Positions 26,962-35,080 of a DNA stretch of 40,033 nucleotides are shown in pieces (the stretch's first letter is position 1; each line of letters starts with the position of its first letter). Both the position numbers and the translations under genes were made by a program. Source of the DNA: Pseudomonadota bacterium (GTDB taxonomy: Bacteria > Pseudomonadota > Alphaproteobacteria > Rickettsiales > SXRF01). Where the stretch lies: the NCBI GenBank assembly GCA_963205245.1, contig CAUJIB010000073.1, positions 1 through 40,033 on the forward strand. The letters run 5' to 3'. The notes under the pieces are model-generated. The model searched no databases, was not told where the DNA came from, and worked only from the letters and a program-made list of their open reading frames with translations.

Positions 26962-28443
26962 ATGTCTTACTCAAACTTACGTGATTTCATTGCTGATCTG
27001 GAAAAGGATGGGTTGCTGGTTAGAGTAAAAACACCAGTATCCACCTATCTGGAAATGACGGAAATCGGCACACGCTTAATTGCCAGCGGTGGACCAGCGG
27101 TGTTGTTTGAAAATGTTATCGGCAGTAAAATCCCAGTTCTTATCAATCTATTCGGCACGGTTGAGCGGGTGGCAAGGGGCATGGGCAAAAAGCCGGAGGA
27201 GTTGCGCGAACTGGGTAAAACCTTGGCTTTCTTAAAACAGCCAGAACCACCAAGCGGTTTTAAGGAGGCATGGGAGATGCTGCCATTGCTTAAAACTGCT
27301 ATGGCGATGAATCCCAAAAATGTTAGTAAAGCACCTTGTCAGGAAGTGGTGTTGACTGGTGATGATGTTGACCTAAGTTTGTTTCCTATCCAAACTTGCT
27401 GGCCGAATGAACCGGCGCCGCTGATAACATGGCCGCTAGTGGTTACTAAGGCTTCCGGTGATGCAAGTGATGGTAATTACAATCTTGGAATTTACCGGAT
27501 GCAGATAATAGGCAAAAACAAAACTCTGATGCGCTGGCTGAAACATCGCGGCGGCGCGCAGCATCATGCCAGTTGGGCGAAAGAAAAGCGTGAGCCAATG
27601 CCCTGTGCGGTGGTAATTGGTGCAGACCCAGCTACTATTTTGGCGGCGGTAACGCCGGTGCCGGATACTCTCTCTGAATATCAATTTTCGGGTTTGTTGC
27701 GCGGTAAAAAATTGGAGCTGGTTGATTGCAAAACTATTCATCTGCAGGTTCCGGCACAGGCTGAGATTATCTTGGAAGGATATGTATCACTTGATGAATA
27801 TGGTGATGAAGGCCCTTATGGAGACCATACTGGTTATTATAATTCAGTGGAAAAATTCCCTATCTTTACCATTACGGCCATGACTATGCGTAAAGACCCG
27901 ATTTACCATAGCACTTATACGGGGCGTCCACCTGATGAACCATCCGTTCTGGGAGAGGCGTTAAACGAAGTATTTATTCCACTTCTGCAACAGCAATTTC
28001 CTGAAATAGTTGATTTCTGGCTGCCGCCTGAAGGTTGTTCATATCGGGTGGCGGTTGTTTCTATCAAGAAGGCTTACGCTGGGCATGCAAAACGGGTGAT
28101 GATGGGAGTATGGTCTTACTTGCGTCAATTTATGTACACTAAATGGATTATTGTGGTGGACGATGATATTAATTGCCGCGACTGGAAAGATGTTGTCTGG
28201 GCGATTTCTACTCGTATGGATCCAGTGCGCGATCTTGCTTTAATAGAAAATACACCTATTGATTATCTAGATTTTGCTTCACCAGTTTCTGGTCTTGGCG
28301 GTAAGGCTGGGCTTGATGCCACCAATAAATGGGAAGGGGAGACTGACCGTGAATGGGGAGAGAAAATATTTATGGAACAGGATGTTATAGATAAAATAGA
28401 TGGTATTTGGGCAGAAATGGGATTGCCTCATATCAAGAAATAA
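26962..28443 (+). CDS. ubiD: UbiD family prenylated-FMN decarboxylase
   Basis: This 493-aa enzyme matches 3-polyprenyl-4-hydroxybenzoate decarboxylase, which removes the carboxylate in ubiquinone synthesis using prenylated FMN made by UbiX. Visible family segments are [20 protein letters not shown] (metal and cofactor region), [13 protein letters not shown], and [20 protein letters not shown] with the catalytic acid pair, then [20 protein letters not shown]. The length is typical. It begins 5 bases after the IDH-like gene stop with no good ribosome binding site of its own, so the two are probably translationally coupled, which is an unusual pairing for ubiD. UbiX is not in the window. Confidence 0.95.
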   Translation: MSYSNLRDFIADLEKDGLLVRVKTPVSTYLEMTEIGTRLIASGGPAVLFENVIGSKIPVLINLFGTVERVARGMGKKPEELRELGKTLAFLKQPEPPSGFKEAWEMLPLLKTAMAMNPKNVSKAPCQEVVLTGDDVDLSLFPIQTCWPNEPAPLITWPLVVTKASGDASDGNYNLGIYRMQIIGKNKTLMRWLKHRGGAQHHASWAKEKREPMPCAVVIGADPATILAAVTPVPDTLSEYQFSGLLRGKKLELVDCKTIHLQVPAQAEIILEGYVSLDEYGDEGPYGDHTGYYNSVEKFPIFTITAMTMRKDPIYHSTYTGRPPDEPSVLGEALNEVFIPLLQQQFPEIVDFWLPPEGCSYRVAVVSIKKAYAGHAKRVMMGVWSYLRQFMYTKWIIVVDDDINCRDWKDVVWAISTRMDPVRDLALIENTPIDYLDFASPVSGLGGKAGLDATNKWEGETDREWGEKIFMEQDVIDKIDGIWAEMGLPHIKK

Positions 28444-28526
28444 AACATTTTTCGTTAAACTTATTATTAACCATAAGCTACTATTATTAGGATATAGCGA
28501 AAAATTAATAATAAAAAAATATCGTA

Positions 28527-29564
28527 ATGATGTCACAATTGCCGAATAATGAAGCCGTTTTTTTTAAGACTGCTAAACAGGCTCTAATTCTGTTAGAGCA
28601 AGGCGGAATATCGCCTACACCAGAAAATTATGCGATTTGGTTTCAATATGTTTTAGGTGAAAACGAGGCCTTAATCAAAGAAATTGAGGCTATTGTTAAA
28701 AACGAGTTAGGGTTTACAAAAGAAAATAATTCTTACTTATATAATAAATATATAGTGAATAACCGTGGGCAGAGGGTTTTGGATGAGGCCAATGTTAATG
28801 CCCAAAAAATTCTAGTGGAAGCATTGCGGGTAGTAAGTGGGTTTAGCAAGGAAACTAAAAATTACAATCAAGATACTGATAAATATTTGGAAAATATCAG
28901 CCATGAATTCGGCGATAATGAAGATGTTAAGAGTATTTTCAAAGAATTGATAGATGCTACCGCTAATTTGCGGAAGAGCGGTGAAAACATCGCACATAAA
29001 CTTGAAGAATCAACCAAAGAAATCAATGATTTGCGCAAAAATCTGCAGCAGGTTACCATTGAAGCGCAACGTGATTTCCTGACTGGTTTATTTAACCGTA
29101 AATCTTTTGAACGGCTTATTGATGAGCAGATGTTGACTGCTAAAGAAAATAACAGTGAATTATGTATGCTGATGATAGATGTGGATCATTTCAAGAAATT
29201 CAATGATAAGTTCGGTCATTTGCTTGGTGATGAAGTTCTTAAAATTGTGGCACGTACCCTTACTGATACTTTGAAAGGTCGCGATGTGGTGGCGCGTTTC
29301 GGGGGAGAGGAATTTGTGGCGTTCTTGCCTGAAACGCCGATAGAAGGGGCATTAAAAGTGGCGGAGATGATACGGGGGAGTATTGCTGATAAGGGGTTGA
29401 AACGTAAAGATACTGGTGAAACATTCGGTAGTATTACGGTGTCAATTGGAGTATCCCGCTTTCGTCATGACAATGATACCCTCCCTACCTTAATCAAAAG
29501 GGCGGATGACGCTCTTTATATCTCGAAAGATACTGGTCGTAACTGCGTAACTAAAGAATCATAA
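28527..29564 (+). CDS. diguanylate cyclase (GGDEF domain)
   Basis: This 345-aa protein starts at tandem ATGs (28527, 28530). The N-terminal half (1-190) is a helical, coiled-coil-rich region with no membrane segment. The C-terminal half has DFLTGLFNRKSFERLIDEQM, MLMIDVDHFKKFNDKFGH and the active-site GGEEF (259-263), so it should make cyclic di-GMP from two GTP. The inhibitory I-site, normally RxxD five residues before, reads KGRD, so product inhibition may be lost or weak. Cyclic di-GMP usually switches bacteria between motile and attached states, in line with the Flp pilin and RTX surface genes in the window. Confidence 0.93.
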   Translation: MMSQLPNNEAVFFKTAKQALILLEQGGISPTPENYAIWFQYVLGENEALIKEIEAIVKNELGFTKENNSYLYNKYIVNNRGQRVLDEANVNAQKILVEALRVVSGFSKETKNYNQDTDKYLENISHEFGDNEDVKSIFKELIDATANLRKSGENIAHKLEESTKEINDLRKNLQQVTIEAQRDFLTGLFNRKSFERLIDEQMLTAKENNSELCMLMIDVDHFKKFNDKFGHLLGDEVLKIVARTLTDTLKGRDVVARFGGEEFVAFLPETPIEGALKVAEMIRGSIADKGLKRKDTGETFGSITVSIGVSRFRHDNDTLPTLIKRADDALYISKDTGRNCVTKES

Positions 29565-29594
29565 AAAAGACCGTAAAAGTTTTTTGTAAAAGCG

Positions 29595-29623
29595 TTGACT
29601 TTTAGGTTAAGTCATCTTAAAAA
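29595..29623 (+). promoter_or_regulatory. candidate tRNA-Ile promoter
   Basis: TTGACT at 29595-29600 is followed after 17 bases by TAAAAA (29618-29623), about 40 bases ahead of the tRNA. The -35 is good and the -10 poor, so this is tentative. Confidence 0.4.
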
Positions 29624-29663
29624 CAGGCTTCTTTTCGTTTCCTAGACTATTTTGGTGACGGAT

Positions 29664-29740
<77 letters not shown>

Positions 29741-29763
29741 TTTATTTCAATAGGTTAGCATTT

Positions 29764-29806
29764 TAATAACGCTACCTGTTTTTACTCTAATAACGCTATA
29801 ATAACG
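29764..29806. repeat. TAATAACGCTA direct repeats beside tRNA-Ile
   Basis: TAATAACGCTA occurs at 29764-29774 and 29788-29798 (24-base period), and a shorter TAATAACG at 29799-29806. Position just past a tRNA fits arm-type sites of a tyrosine integrase, but they are too short to be decisive. Confidence 0.55.
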
Positions 29807-29955
29807 TTTGTGCAGAGTATCAAATAGGAATAAATAGTAGCATAAAGTGCTAGTCATTCTCATTTTTCAGCATCATTTAGCTAATTATCAGTACTATAAT
29901 AACACTTCGTAAAACACTCTCCAAATCAGCTAACGCACTGTATTTTCTTAGCAAT

Positions 29956-29984
29956 TTGACATTTGTGTAAATCTGTGATACTGT
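29956..29984 (+). promoter_or_regulatory. promoter for the accessory gene run
   Basis: TTGACA (29956-29961), a 17-base spacer and TACTGT (29979-29984) form a near-consensus sigma-70 promoter. It points at the 30088-31523 run of small genes, with about 95 bases of leader before the first start. Confidence 0.65.
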
Positions 29985-30087
29985 TTAGCTGCACAAGCAT
30001 TAATTCTAGTGTGCTGTGCTTTTTATTGAACTCATAGAAGTTCGTAAGTTTTATTTTCCCCAACGAAGTTTATTTAAAGAGGTAGTT

Positions 30088-30213
30088 ATGGCTGGCAAGC
30101 AAGCTAAGCTGCTGACCAATTTTATGGTCGCGGCACTGATAAGACGTGTTCGCAGAAATCGTTATATTGAAGGTGACTCCAATATCAAGTGCAAGCTGGT
30201 GGCGTTGTTGTAA
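30088..30213 (+). pseudogene. remnant of a tyrosine-recombinase (integrase) N-terminus
   Basis: A 41-aa ORF begins MAGKQAKLLTNFMVAALIRR and continues VRRNRY, with an AAGAGG ribosome binding site. The start resembles the opening of alphaproteobacterial phage-type integrases as I recall them (basic, AKLL, then an Arg/Asn-rich segment before a leucine-rich helix), and then stops after KCKLVALL. No catalytic recombinase domain follows. I read it as a truncated integrase beside its tRNA target. A genuine small basic protein is the alternative. The leader matches that of the next gene (AAGAGGTAnTnATGGC), so the two may have shared a translation signal by duplication. Confidence 0.45.
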
Positions 30214-30222
30214 GAGGTAATC

Positions 30223-30870
30223 ATGGCAGATATTATCAATTTTTCTGATTATCATGTTTGTAAAGAATTTGATTTTACCCCATTTTTAAAACATACGCGC
30301 CCGCAGAAGATAAAAGATGCTGGTTCAAAACCAGAACGTCAGGGTAGCCTAGATGGTCTATGCGGTGTCTACTGCATTATCAACGCTATAAATTATGCGG
30401 CAAATCTTTCGCAAAAGCAGCGTAGCGGTTTATTTAAACAATTAATCAATGTAGTTAAGAAAAGTTATGGTGTTGATAAATGCATTCTACATGGAACCAA
30501 CAAAAAACTGCTGCTTGCTATGTTCCAAACCGCACAGGATTATCTTCTCCGCAAACACGGCATGAATATAGAATTTACTCCTCTATTTAAGCCCAAAAGC
30601 CAGTTAAGCAAAAAATATTATCTTGCTTCACTGGCCAACCTTCTTAATAGCAAGAAGAGAATCCTTATTGTTGAACTGTCAGGAATCCATGAACACTGGA
30701 CTTGTGTAACCTCTGTTACTTCTAAAACCATCAAACTGCTCGATTCTGATGGTCTAACAAGCTTAAAAACAGCGCATTGCCGTGTCAGCACTAAAGCTAA
30801 TAACAAGCACCATTTTCTTAATCCCAACAGGACATGGTGCGTGTGGCTTAATGAACAGGAGCAATTATAG
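30223..30870 (+). CDS. papain-like cysteine peptidase candidate (C39-like)
   Basis: This 215-aa protein contains GSLDGLCGVYCIINAINYAA (41-60), a Cys (Cys47) at the N-terminus of a helix after a Gly-rich turn, as in papain/C39-like peptidases. IHEHWTCVTSV (His158) and KLLDSDG (Asp174 or Asp176) could complete the triad and are spaced correctly. There is no signal peptide or membrane segment. It may cleave or modify peptides, or be an effector-type protease. AAGAGGTAATC precedes the ATG, 9 bases after the integrase remnant, and the next gene begins 5 bases after its stop. The family name is uncertain. Confidence 0.65.
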   Translation: MADIINFSDYHVCKEFDFTPFLKHTRPQKIKDAGSKPERQGSLDGLCGVYCIINAINYAANLSQKQRSGLFKQLINVVKKSYGVDKCILHGTNKKLLLAMFQTAQDYLLRKHGMNIEFTPLFKPKSQLSKKYYLASLANLLNSKKRILIVELSGIHEHWTCVTSVTSKTIKLLDSDGLTSLKTAHCRVSTKANNKHHFLNPNRTWCVWLNEQEQL

Positions 30871-30875
30871 ATAAT

Positions 30876-31106
30876 GTGCTTTCTGAACTCACAGAGTTAT
30901 ATTCTGATATTGAAGATATGATTGCTGATTATGACTTCTGCGCTAATCACCAAATCGCTGATATAGATTTTATCCTGTATCAAAAGCTCGGTGAATTAAA
31001 AATGGCAGAGATTATCTGCTCTGTGGCAAGTAGTGAAGAACTTCTTACCATCATCAGCAAGCATATCACCGCGTTAAAACAGCAACTGGCTGAATACAAA
31101 GATTAA
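30876..31106 (+). CDS. small protein of unknown function (accessory region)
   Basis: This 76-aa ORF starts at GTG 5 bases after the peptidase stop. It is acidic and helical (LTELYSDIEDMIADYDFC, then YQKLGELKMAEIICS), with no membrane segment or recognised motif. The close spacing suggests it belongs to the same transcript as the peptidase and perhaps is its partner or inhibitor, which is inference from position only. The ribosome binding site is weak. Confidence 0.55.
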   Translation: MLSELTELYSDIEDMIADYDFCANHQIADIDFILYQKLGELKMAEIICSVASSEELLTIISKHITALKQQLAEYKD

Positions 31107-31196
31107 CTAGCAATCACATCATAATTTTAAACAACCGCTATGGAGGCAGCGGAGGCATTTCTGCGACTAAATTTTAACAACAACAGGAGAAGTCTT

Positions 31197-31523
31197 ATGA
31201 GGAATACTGAAATAATCAGAGAACTGAATGATAAATTACGCACCAGTTGCACTGGTGGCAGGATAGTAATGACTGAGGGAGTTTTAGCGCAAGGGACAGA
31301 AACCGCACGGCAGGTTCTGACACTGGTAAAGAACTTTACTGCATTTAGTGAAGATAACGATCCTTACGGTGAGCATGATTTTGGGGCGATCACCCATAAC
31401 AATATCAAGTATTTTTGGAAGATAGATTATTACGACTTAGACTATCTGATGCATTCCCCCGATGCTTCCAATCCAGAAGTTACTAATCGTGTTCTCACCC
31501 TGTTTTTAGCGGAGGAGTATTAG
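31197..31523 (+). CDS. DUF3768 family protein
   Basis: This 108-aa protein starts at the ATG at 31197 with an AGGAGAAG ribosome binding site. The C-terminal half EDNDPYGEHDFGAITHNNIK, then YFWKIDYYD, and later VTNRVLTLFLAEEY, is the DUF3768 signature, a small alphaproteobacterial family frequently found on plasmids and integrated elements. The function is unknown; the conserved Asp, Glu, His and Tyr suggest a catalytic or binding pocket. It supports the reading of the region after tRNA-Ile as horizontally acquired. It is followed by a structured non-coding stretch. Confidence 0.85.
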   Translation: MRNTEIIRELNDKLRTSCTGGRIVMTEGVLAQGTETARQVLTLVKNFTAFSEDNDPYGEHDFGAITHNNIKYFWKIDYYDLDYLMHSPDASNPEVTNRVLTLFLAEEY

Positions 31524-31607
31524 ATATTAGCTAGACTTTAGCCAACATATTAAACTAGCAATAAATATAGATTGATTTAATCATTATTAGAAATTATCAT
31601 CAAAGTG

Positions 31608-31770
31608 AAGTTGTCGCAGGCAACTTTGGAGTGTCGAAACTTCTCTACATGTCGGATTTGTGCGCCGTTATTTGCACTCCCTTGCTTTGGCTTGGGAGGT
31701 CATAATGCATGTCCAAGGCGCAAGCCTAAAGATTGTGACAGACCTTACATGTAGGGTTTTTCGAACTCCC
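31608..31770 (+). ncRNA. structured RNA leader or small RNA (novel candidate)
   Basis: Nested inverted repeats cover about 160 bases. A hairpin AAGTTG/CAACTT (31608-31626) comes first. An outer arm GGAGTGTCGAAAC...CTACATGT (31628-31652) pairs with ACATGTAG...TTTTTCGAACTCC (31747-31769), giving 5, 6 and 8 bp runs. Inside lie TGCGCC/GGCGCA (31661-31666 with 31717-31722), TGCA/TGCA, and a CTCCC/GGGAG hairpin (31677-31698). The whole folds as one long imperfect hairpin just ahead of the ribosome binding site of the 35-aa membrane peptide. It matches no riboswitch or RNA family I know; a cis-regulatory leader or sRNA is inferred. Confidence 0.55.
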
Positions 31771-31793
31771 ATGCCACCATTAAGGGAGTCGTT

Positions 31794-31901
31794 ATGGAAA
31801 ACAATGAAAAATATAAGTCAGCTATTCTGATCGCCTATATAGTAACAGCCTCGTCTGGATTTATGATTGGTCTGCTTACTGGCTGGATAATTTGGGCTTA
31901 A
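31794..31901 (+). CDS. 35-aa single-span membrane peptide
   Basis: This short ORF starts at ATG 31794 with an AAGGGAG ribosome binding site 6 bases upstream. It reads MENNEKYKSAILIAYIVTAS, then SGFMIGLLTGWIIWA: a polar N-terminus and one hydrophobic helix to the end, with Trp near the membrane border. It follows the structured RNA at 31608-31770. Size and topology resemble type I toxin peptides and small regulatory membrane proteins, but no antisense RNA is demonstrated and no family is recognised. Confidence 0.6.
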   Translation: MENNEKYKSAILIAYIVTASSGFMIGLLTGWIIWA

Positions 31902-32606
31902 AACTACACCGCAATGAAATTTGGTAAAAACTAAATGAATCCTTCATCCGATACACAAACGAGCAAGCAAAGTTCACAGTTGACCATTGAAAAAGAAATA
32001 GAAATTATTTATAACTCACATAATCAGTAAGGAGATTATGTGAAATCATGTGAGATTTAAAAAATGTCCAATATTGGCTAAGGTTGTCTTGGGTGTGGTA
32101 TAGGTAAAAGAAGGCATAATTAAAGAAATGCGATGCTAAATAAGGCATAATTATCTTATAAAACAATATGATATATTATTTTTTTAAAAAGTATTATAAA
32201 AATGTGGTTTAGCAGCGTAAAAAGCATGGCAATTTGATGGGTGATAGTCTGAGCATTATCTGCCTGCTAATACACACTGATAAACCAGACTTAATAGACA
32301 TTGGGACATCAGACGAGGTTGTAGACGGATGAGAGATGCATCGCTAACCAGCATAGAGCAGGATTGGCCTGATTCTAACGGCCTTGCAATGTGGCGCCTT
32401 CTTCGTTCCTGAGCAATGGCTGGTGGCCGGGGGCTGGTGAACCTTCTAATTATGACATATCCACTTTACTAGGCAACCAAGGAACTATATGGAGTTCAGT
32501 TGGCTATAGCGCATATATATGTACTGAACTCGTTTTGATTATCAGTCGCGCCAACGCTTTGATACAGTAATAATTTTAAAAACATACATTCAGAAAGAAG
32601 AAAATA
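31902..32606. other. 705-base stretch without a clear gene
   Basis: No solid gene is seen. A 31-codon ORF at 31935-32030 (polar, with a charged helix) has no good ribosome binding site. From about 32280 to 32450 the DNA is visibly richer in G and C than its surroundings and contains many stops in all frames I read, so it may be a decayed gene or structural RNA. A hairpin (32492-32531) ends in TTTT. The acyltransferase gene converges from the right. Confidence 0.55.
32492..32531 (+). terminator. hairpin followed by T-run, possible terminator
   Basis: GAGTTCAGT (32492-32500) pairs perfectly with ACTGAACTC (32523-32531) across a 22-base loop that includes TATA/TATA pairing, then G and four T. 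It may end a plus-strand transcript from the gene-free stretch. The large loop makes it weaker than the other terminators here. Confidence 0.45.
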
Positions 32607-34517
32607 TTATTTCATTAACTGGTTTTGAATATTATTGAAAAGCCACGTAGCACCCTCTGGCGTCATATGATCAGAATCAAAAAATAATATCGCAGGTGTG
32701 CCCTTGTCAGTTTGTGTCATGCAGCCTTCTTGCGTGCACATAAGTTTATACGTTGAAATATATTCAATATTAAGATTGTTTGCTAACTTCTGTAAGTTAA
32801 TGTCTATATTTTCTAAGTTTGGGTATAGCGAATCTTTCACATAGAGCGGGAATTTATTTTGCAACCTATAATCTATTGAATTATTAAGTAAAACCCTTGG
32901 TAATTCGGCCTTCCATGACGGAAGCTGCCCCAGCATAACTATTTTCTTAATGCCAGAATTCTTAAGTTGTTGCACAGTGTTCGCTAAATATTCCAATGGA
33001 TAATTGCTGCCATCCCGCCACGCTGCCGCCAATAACACTATATCCGGTTTTATTTTCTTAAAATACTTTATATTATCATCATTAATCTCTTTGCAGAGAT
33101 TTCTTTTTGGATTTTCATATCCCACCAGCGGAGGGCAGGAATTTGCAGTGAATTGGGCAATACCAAACTTCCTTTCTTTTTGCAGATTTTTTAATCCTGC
33201 ATATAACGAAGCCGCTATGGAATCTCCCCATAATACAACCAAAGGCCTTTTATTTTGGTCAACGCATAGGTCACGATCGGGAAAATTTTTATCTCCCTGA
33301 TCAATTTGCATATGGCAATCATGGAATCGCCATTCTGTAACTATATTTAAACGGGTTAAAGAGTATAGTTTATGGAATATATCATTCCGCTCGCTTATGC
33401 CTTCACGTATATAAACAATGTATCCCATACCGGAAACTAAAGACATAGCAACTAAAAGTGAGATAGTTTTCAGAACAATTTTGTTTCCAAAACGAATTGG
33501 TTTTTCCAGTAATATATAAGTTAGCCAGGATAAAAAAATACTTACCGCTATAATAGCAAAAATATCCGCAGTAGTGACTCTATCAGCATAAATAACCCTT
33601 GCGAATGCAAGAAGTGGCCAGTGCCACAAATAAAGAGGGTAACTGATTAAGCCAATCCACACCGCATATTTATTCGCAAGGATATTGCGGTTTATAAATG
33701 CTTTTTCTCCGGCGGCGATTAACATAAATGCACCTGCGACAGGAAATAATGCCCTCCATCCCGGAAATGGATCGGTTTTGTTGATGGCTATAATGCCGAT
33801 AATTATGAGGAAAATACCTATAATAGAGATAAAATTTGAACTCCTGCCAATAAAGGTAATATTCTTTTTAAAAACACTGAAATAGGCAAGGGTTGCTCCT
33901 GCAAATAATTCCCAGAATCTCGTTGGTGGCAAGTAGAATGCTTCAATAGGTCTTTGTGTGCTAAAAAACAAACTCAAATAAAAAGAAATAAATATGAAGA
34001 CGGCAAGTAGCGGAAGAATTATCTTTTTATAACGGAATGAAAGCCACAAAAACAATGGCCATACTATATAAAATTGCTCTTCAATACCAAGAGACCATAA
34101 ATGCAGTAGTGGTTTTGATTCCGCTGAATTATCAAAATATCCTGATTCAAGCCATAAACAAAAATTGGAAACAAACATTGCGCCGCAAGTAACATGTTTC
34201 CCAAGCTGTTTATATTCTTCGGCTAGTAAAACCTGCCATCCGAAAAACAGGCAAAAGAGCATAACCAGTATAAGGGCAGGAAAAATCCGCCTAATCCTGC
34301 GTCCATAAAAATCAATAAAGCTAAATTTTTTATTCTCAAGATTTTGGTAAATTATTCCTGAAATTAAAAACCCTGAAATTACAAAAAATATATCAACTCC
34401 GACAAATCCACCTTTCAAAAAATCAGGAAAAGCATGGAATATAACTACAGACAATACGGCAATAGCCCGCAATCCATCAATATCTGCCCGATACCCGCTA
34501 TAAGAAGAATTTGTCAT
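32607..34517 (-). CDS. OafA/YrhL-type acyltransferase 3 with C-terminal SGNH domain
   Basis: This 636-aa inner-membrane protein O-acylates a surface polysaccharide. The N-terminal half is acyltransferase-3: YRADIDGLRAIAVLSVVIFH (opening with the conserved Arg/Asp/His helix), FFVISGFLISGIIY, YGRRIRRIFPAL and LLHLWSLGIEEQFYIVWPLF, about ten membrane helices. The C-terminal third (about 400-636) is a periplasmic SGNH esterase-like domain: VVLWGDSIAASLYAG (catalytic Ser), AAWRDGSN and FFDSDHMTPEGA (Asp-His). It likely acetylates LPS O-chain or another glycan, in line with the glycosyltransferases at 10.9-12.8 kb. It diverges from the RTX operon. Confidence 0.95.
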   Translation of the reverse strand: MTNSSYSGYRADIDGLRAIAVLSVVIFHAFPDFLKGGFVGVDIFFVISGFLISGIIYQNLENKKFSFIDFYGRRIRRIFPALILVMLFCLFFGWQVLLAEEYKQLGKHVTCGAMFVSNFCLWLESGYFDNSAESKPLLHLWSLGIEEQFYIVWPLFLWLSFRYKKIILPLLAVFIFISFYLSLFFSTQRPIEAFYLPPTRFWELFAGATLAYFSVFKKNITFIGRSSNFISIIGIFLIIIGIIAINKTDPFPGWRALFPVAGAFMLIAAGEKAFINRNILANKYAVWIGLISYPLYLWHWPLLAFARVIYADRVTTADIFAIIAVSIFLSWLTYILLEKPIRFGNKIVLKTISLLVAMSLVSGMGYIVYIREGISERNDIFHKLYSLTRLNIVTEWRFHDCHMQIDQGDKNFPDRDLCVDQNKRPLVVLWGDSIAASLYAGLKNLQKERKFGIAQFTANSCPPLVGYENPKRNLCKEINDDNIKYFKKIKPDIVLLAAAWRDGSNYPLEYLANTVQQLKNSGIKKIVMLGQLPSWKAELPRVLLNNSIDYRLQNKFPLYVKDSLYPNLENIDINLQKLANNLNIEYISTYKLMCTQEGCMTQTDKGTPAILFFDSDHMTPEGATWLFNNIQNQLMK

Positions 34518-34624
34518 TATCCTAAAAGTTGCAAGAAATTGTTAAACTTAATAAATTCTTATTGTAAAAATTTTACTGAACTTGATATAAATAAACCCTG
34601 TTAAAACTGCAAAGATAAAATGTA

Positions 34625-35080
34625 ATGGTAATTAAAAAGAATATATTGCACTCAATAGCTGCTGGGCAGAGGAGCCGCTTGCTTGGTGATATAGTGTTTT
34701 TAATGACAATTTCTGAATCTCACGCGCAATATAAAATCCAGCATTTAAGCAGCGTTGTTTTTCCTGCCTTGGCTTTAGGGCAATACCGCATTTATCACGA
34801 TGCTAAAAAAAATCCGGTTGGTTTTGTTTCATGGGCGATGCTTTCTGCCGAAGCCGAGCAGAAACTCCTAAACCATGCCGCACCACTTACACCGGAAGAA
34901 TGGGCAAGCGGCGATATTATATACATCATGGAATTCATTGCTCCATTTGGTCATGCACAAAAAATTAGCAAGGATATGAAGCAACACCTGGCAGGGCGAA
35001 AAGCCCACGCCATCCGCCATGACAGCAAAGGCGGTAAGATGGTTACGACATTTTATGGGGATGGTGATGAAAATCTTTGA
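34625..35080 (+). CDS. HlyC-like toxin-activating lysine acyltransferase
   Basis: This 151-aa protein matches the RTX-toxin acyltransferase family, which fatty-acylates internal lysines of a protoxin in the cytoplasm. Visible matches are LLGDIVFLM, SESHAQY (His33, equivalent to HlyC His23), FPALALGQYRIYHD, PVGFVSWAMLS, and the EEWASGD...FIAPFG block. The second catalytic residue, Asp92 of HlyC in the IDWIAPFG block, is Glu103 here (IMEFIAPFG). It is shorter than HlyC at the C-terminus. It is the first gene of the RTX operon and overlaps the next gene by 14 bases; its own ribosome binding site is weak. Confidence 0.88.
   Translation: MVIKKNILHSIAAGQRSRLLGDIVFLMTISESHAQYKIQHLSSVVFPALALGQYRIYHDAKKNPVGFVSWAMLSAEAEQKLLNHAAPLTPEEWASGDIIYIMEFIAPFGHAQKISKDMKQHLAGRKAHAIRHDSKGGKMVTTFYGDGDENL

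Larger units (their letters stand above)
29741..30087. other. gene-free stretch after tRNA-Ile
   Basis: No convincing gene is seen in these 347 bases. The stretch holds three short TAATAACG repeats (29764-29806) and a consensus-like promoter (29956-29984). No second copy of the tRNA 3' end could be found by eye downstream, so the far end of any island is not defined. Confidence 0.7.

Noticed and set aside
32280..32531. tmRNA, RNase P RNA or SRP RNA
   Set aside because: None of the landmark sequences I know for these RNAs (tRNA-like ends, RNase P core, SRP loop) were seen on either strand.
29741..34600. Second attachment site copying the tRNA-Ile 3' end
   Set aside because: No repeat of the T-arm and acceptor sequence was found by eye downstream, so island boundaries are not claimed.
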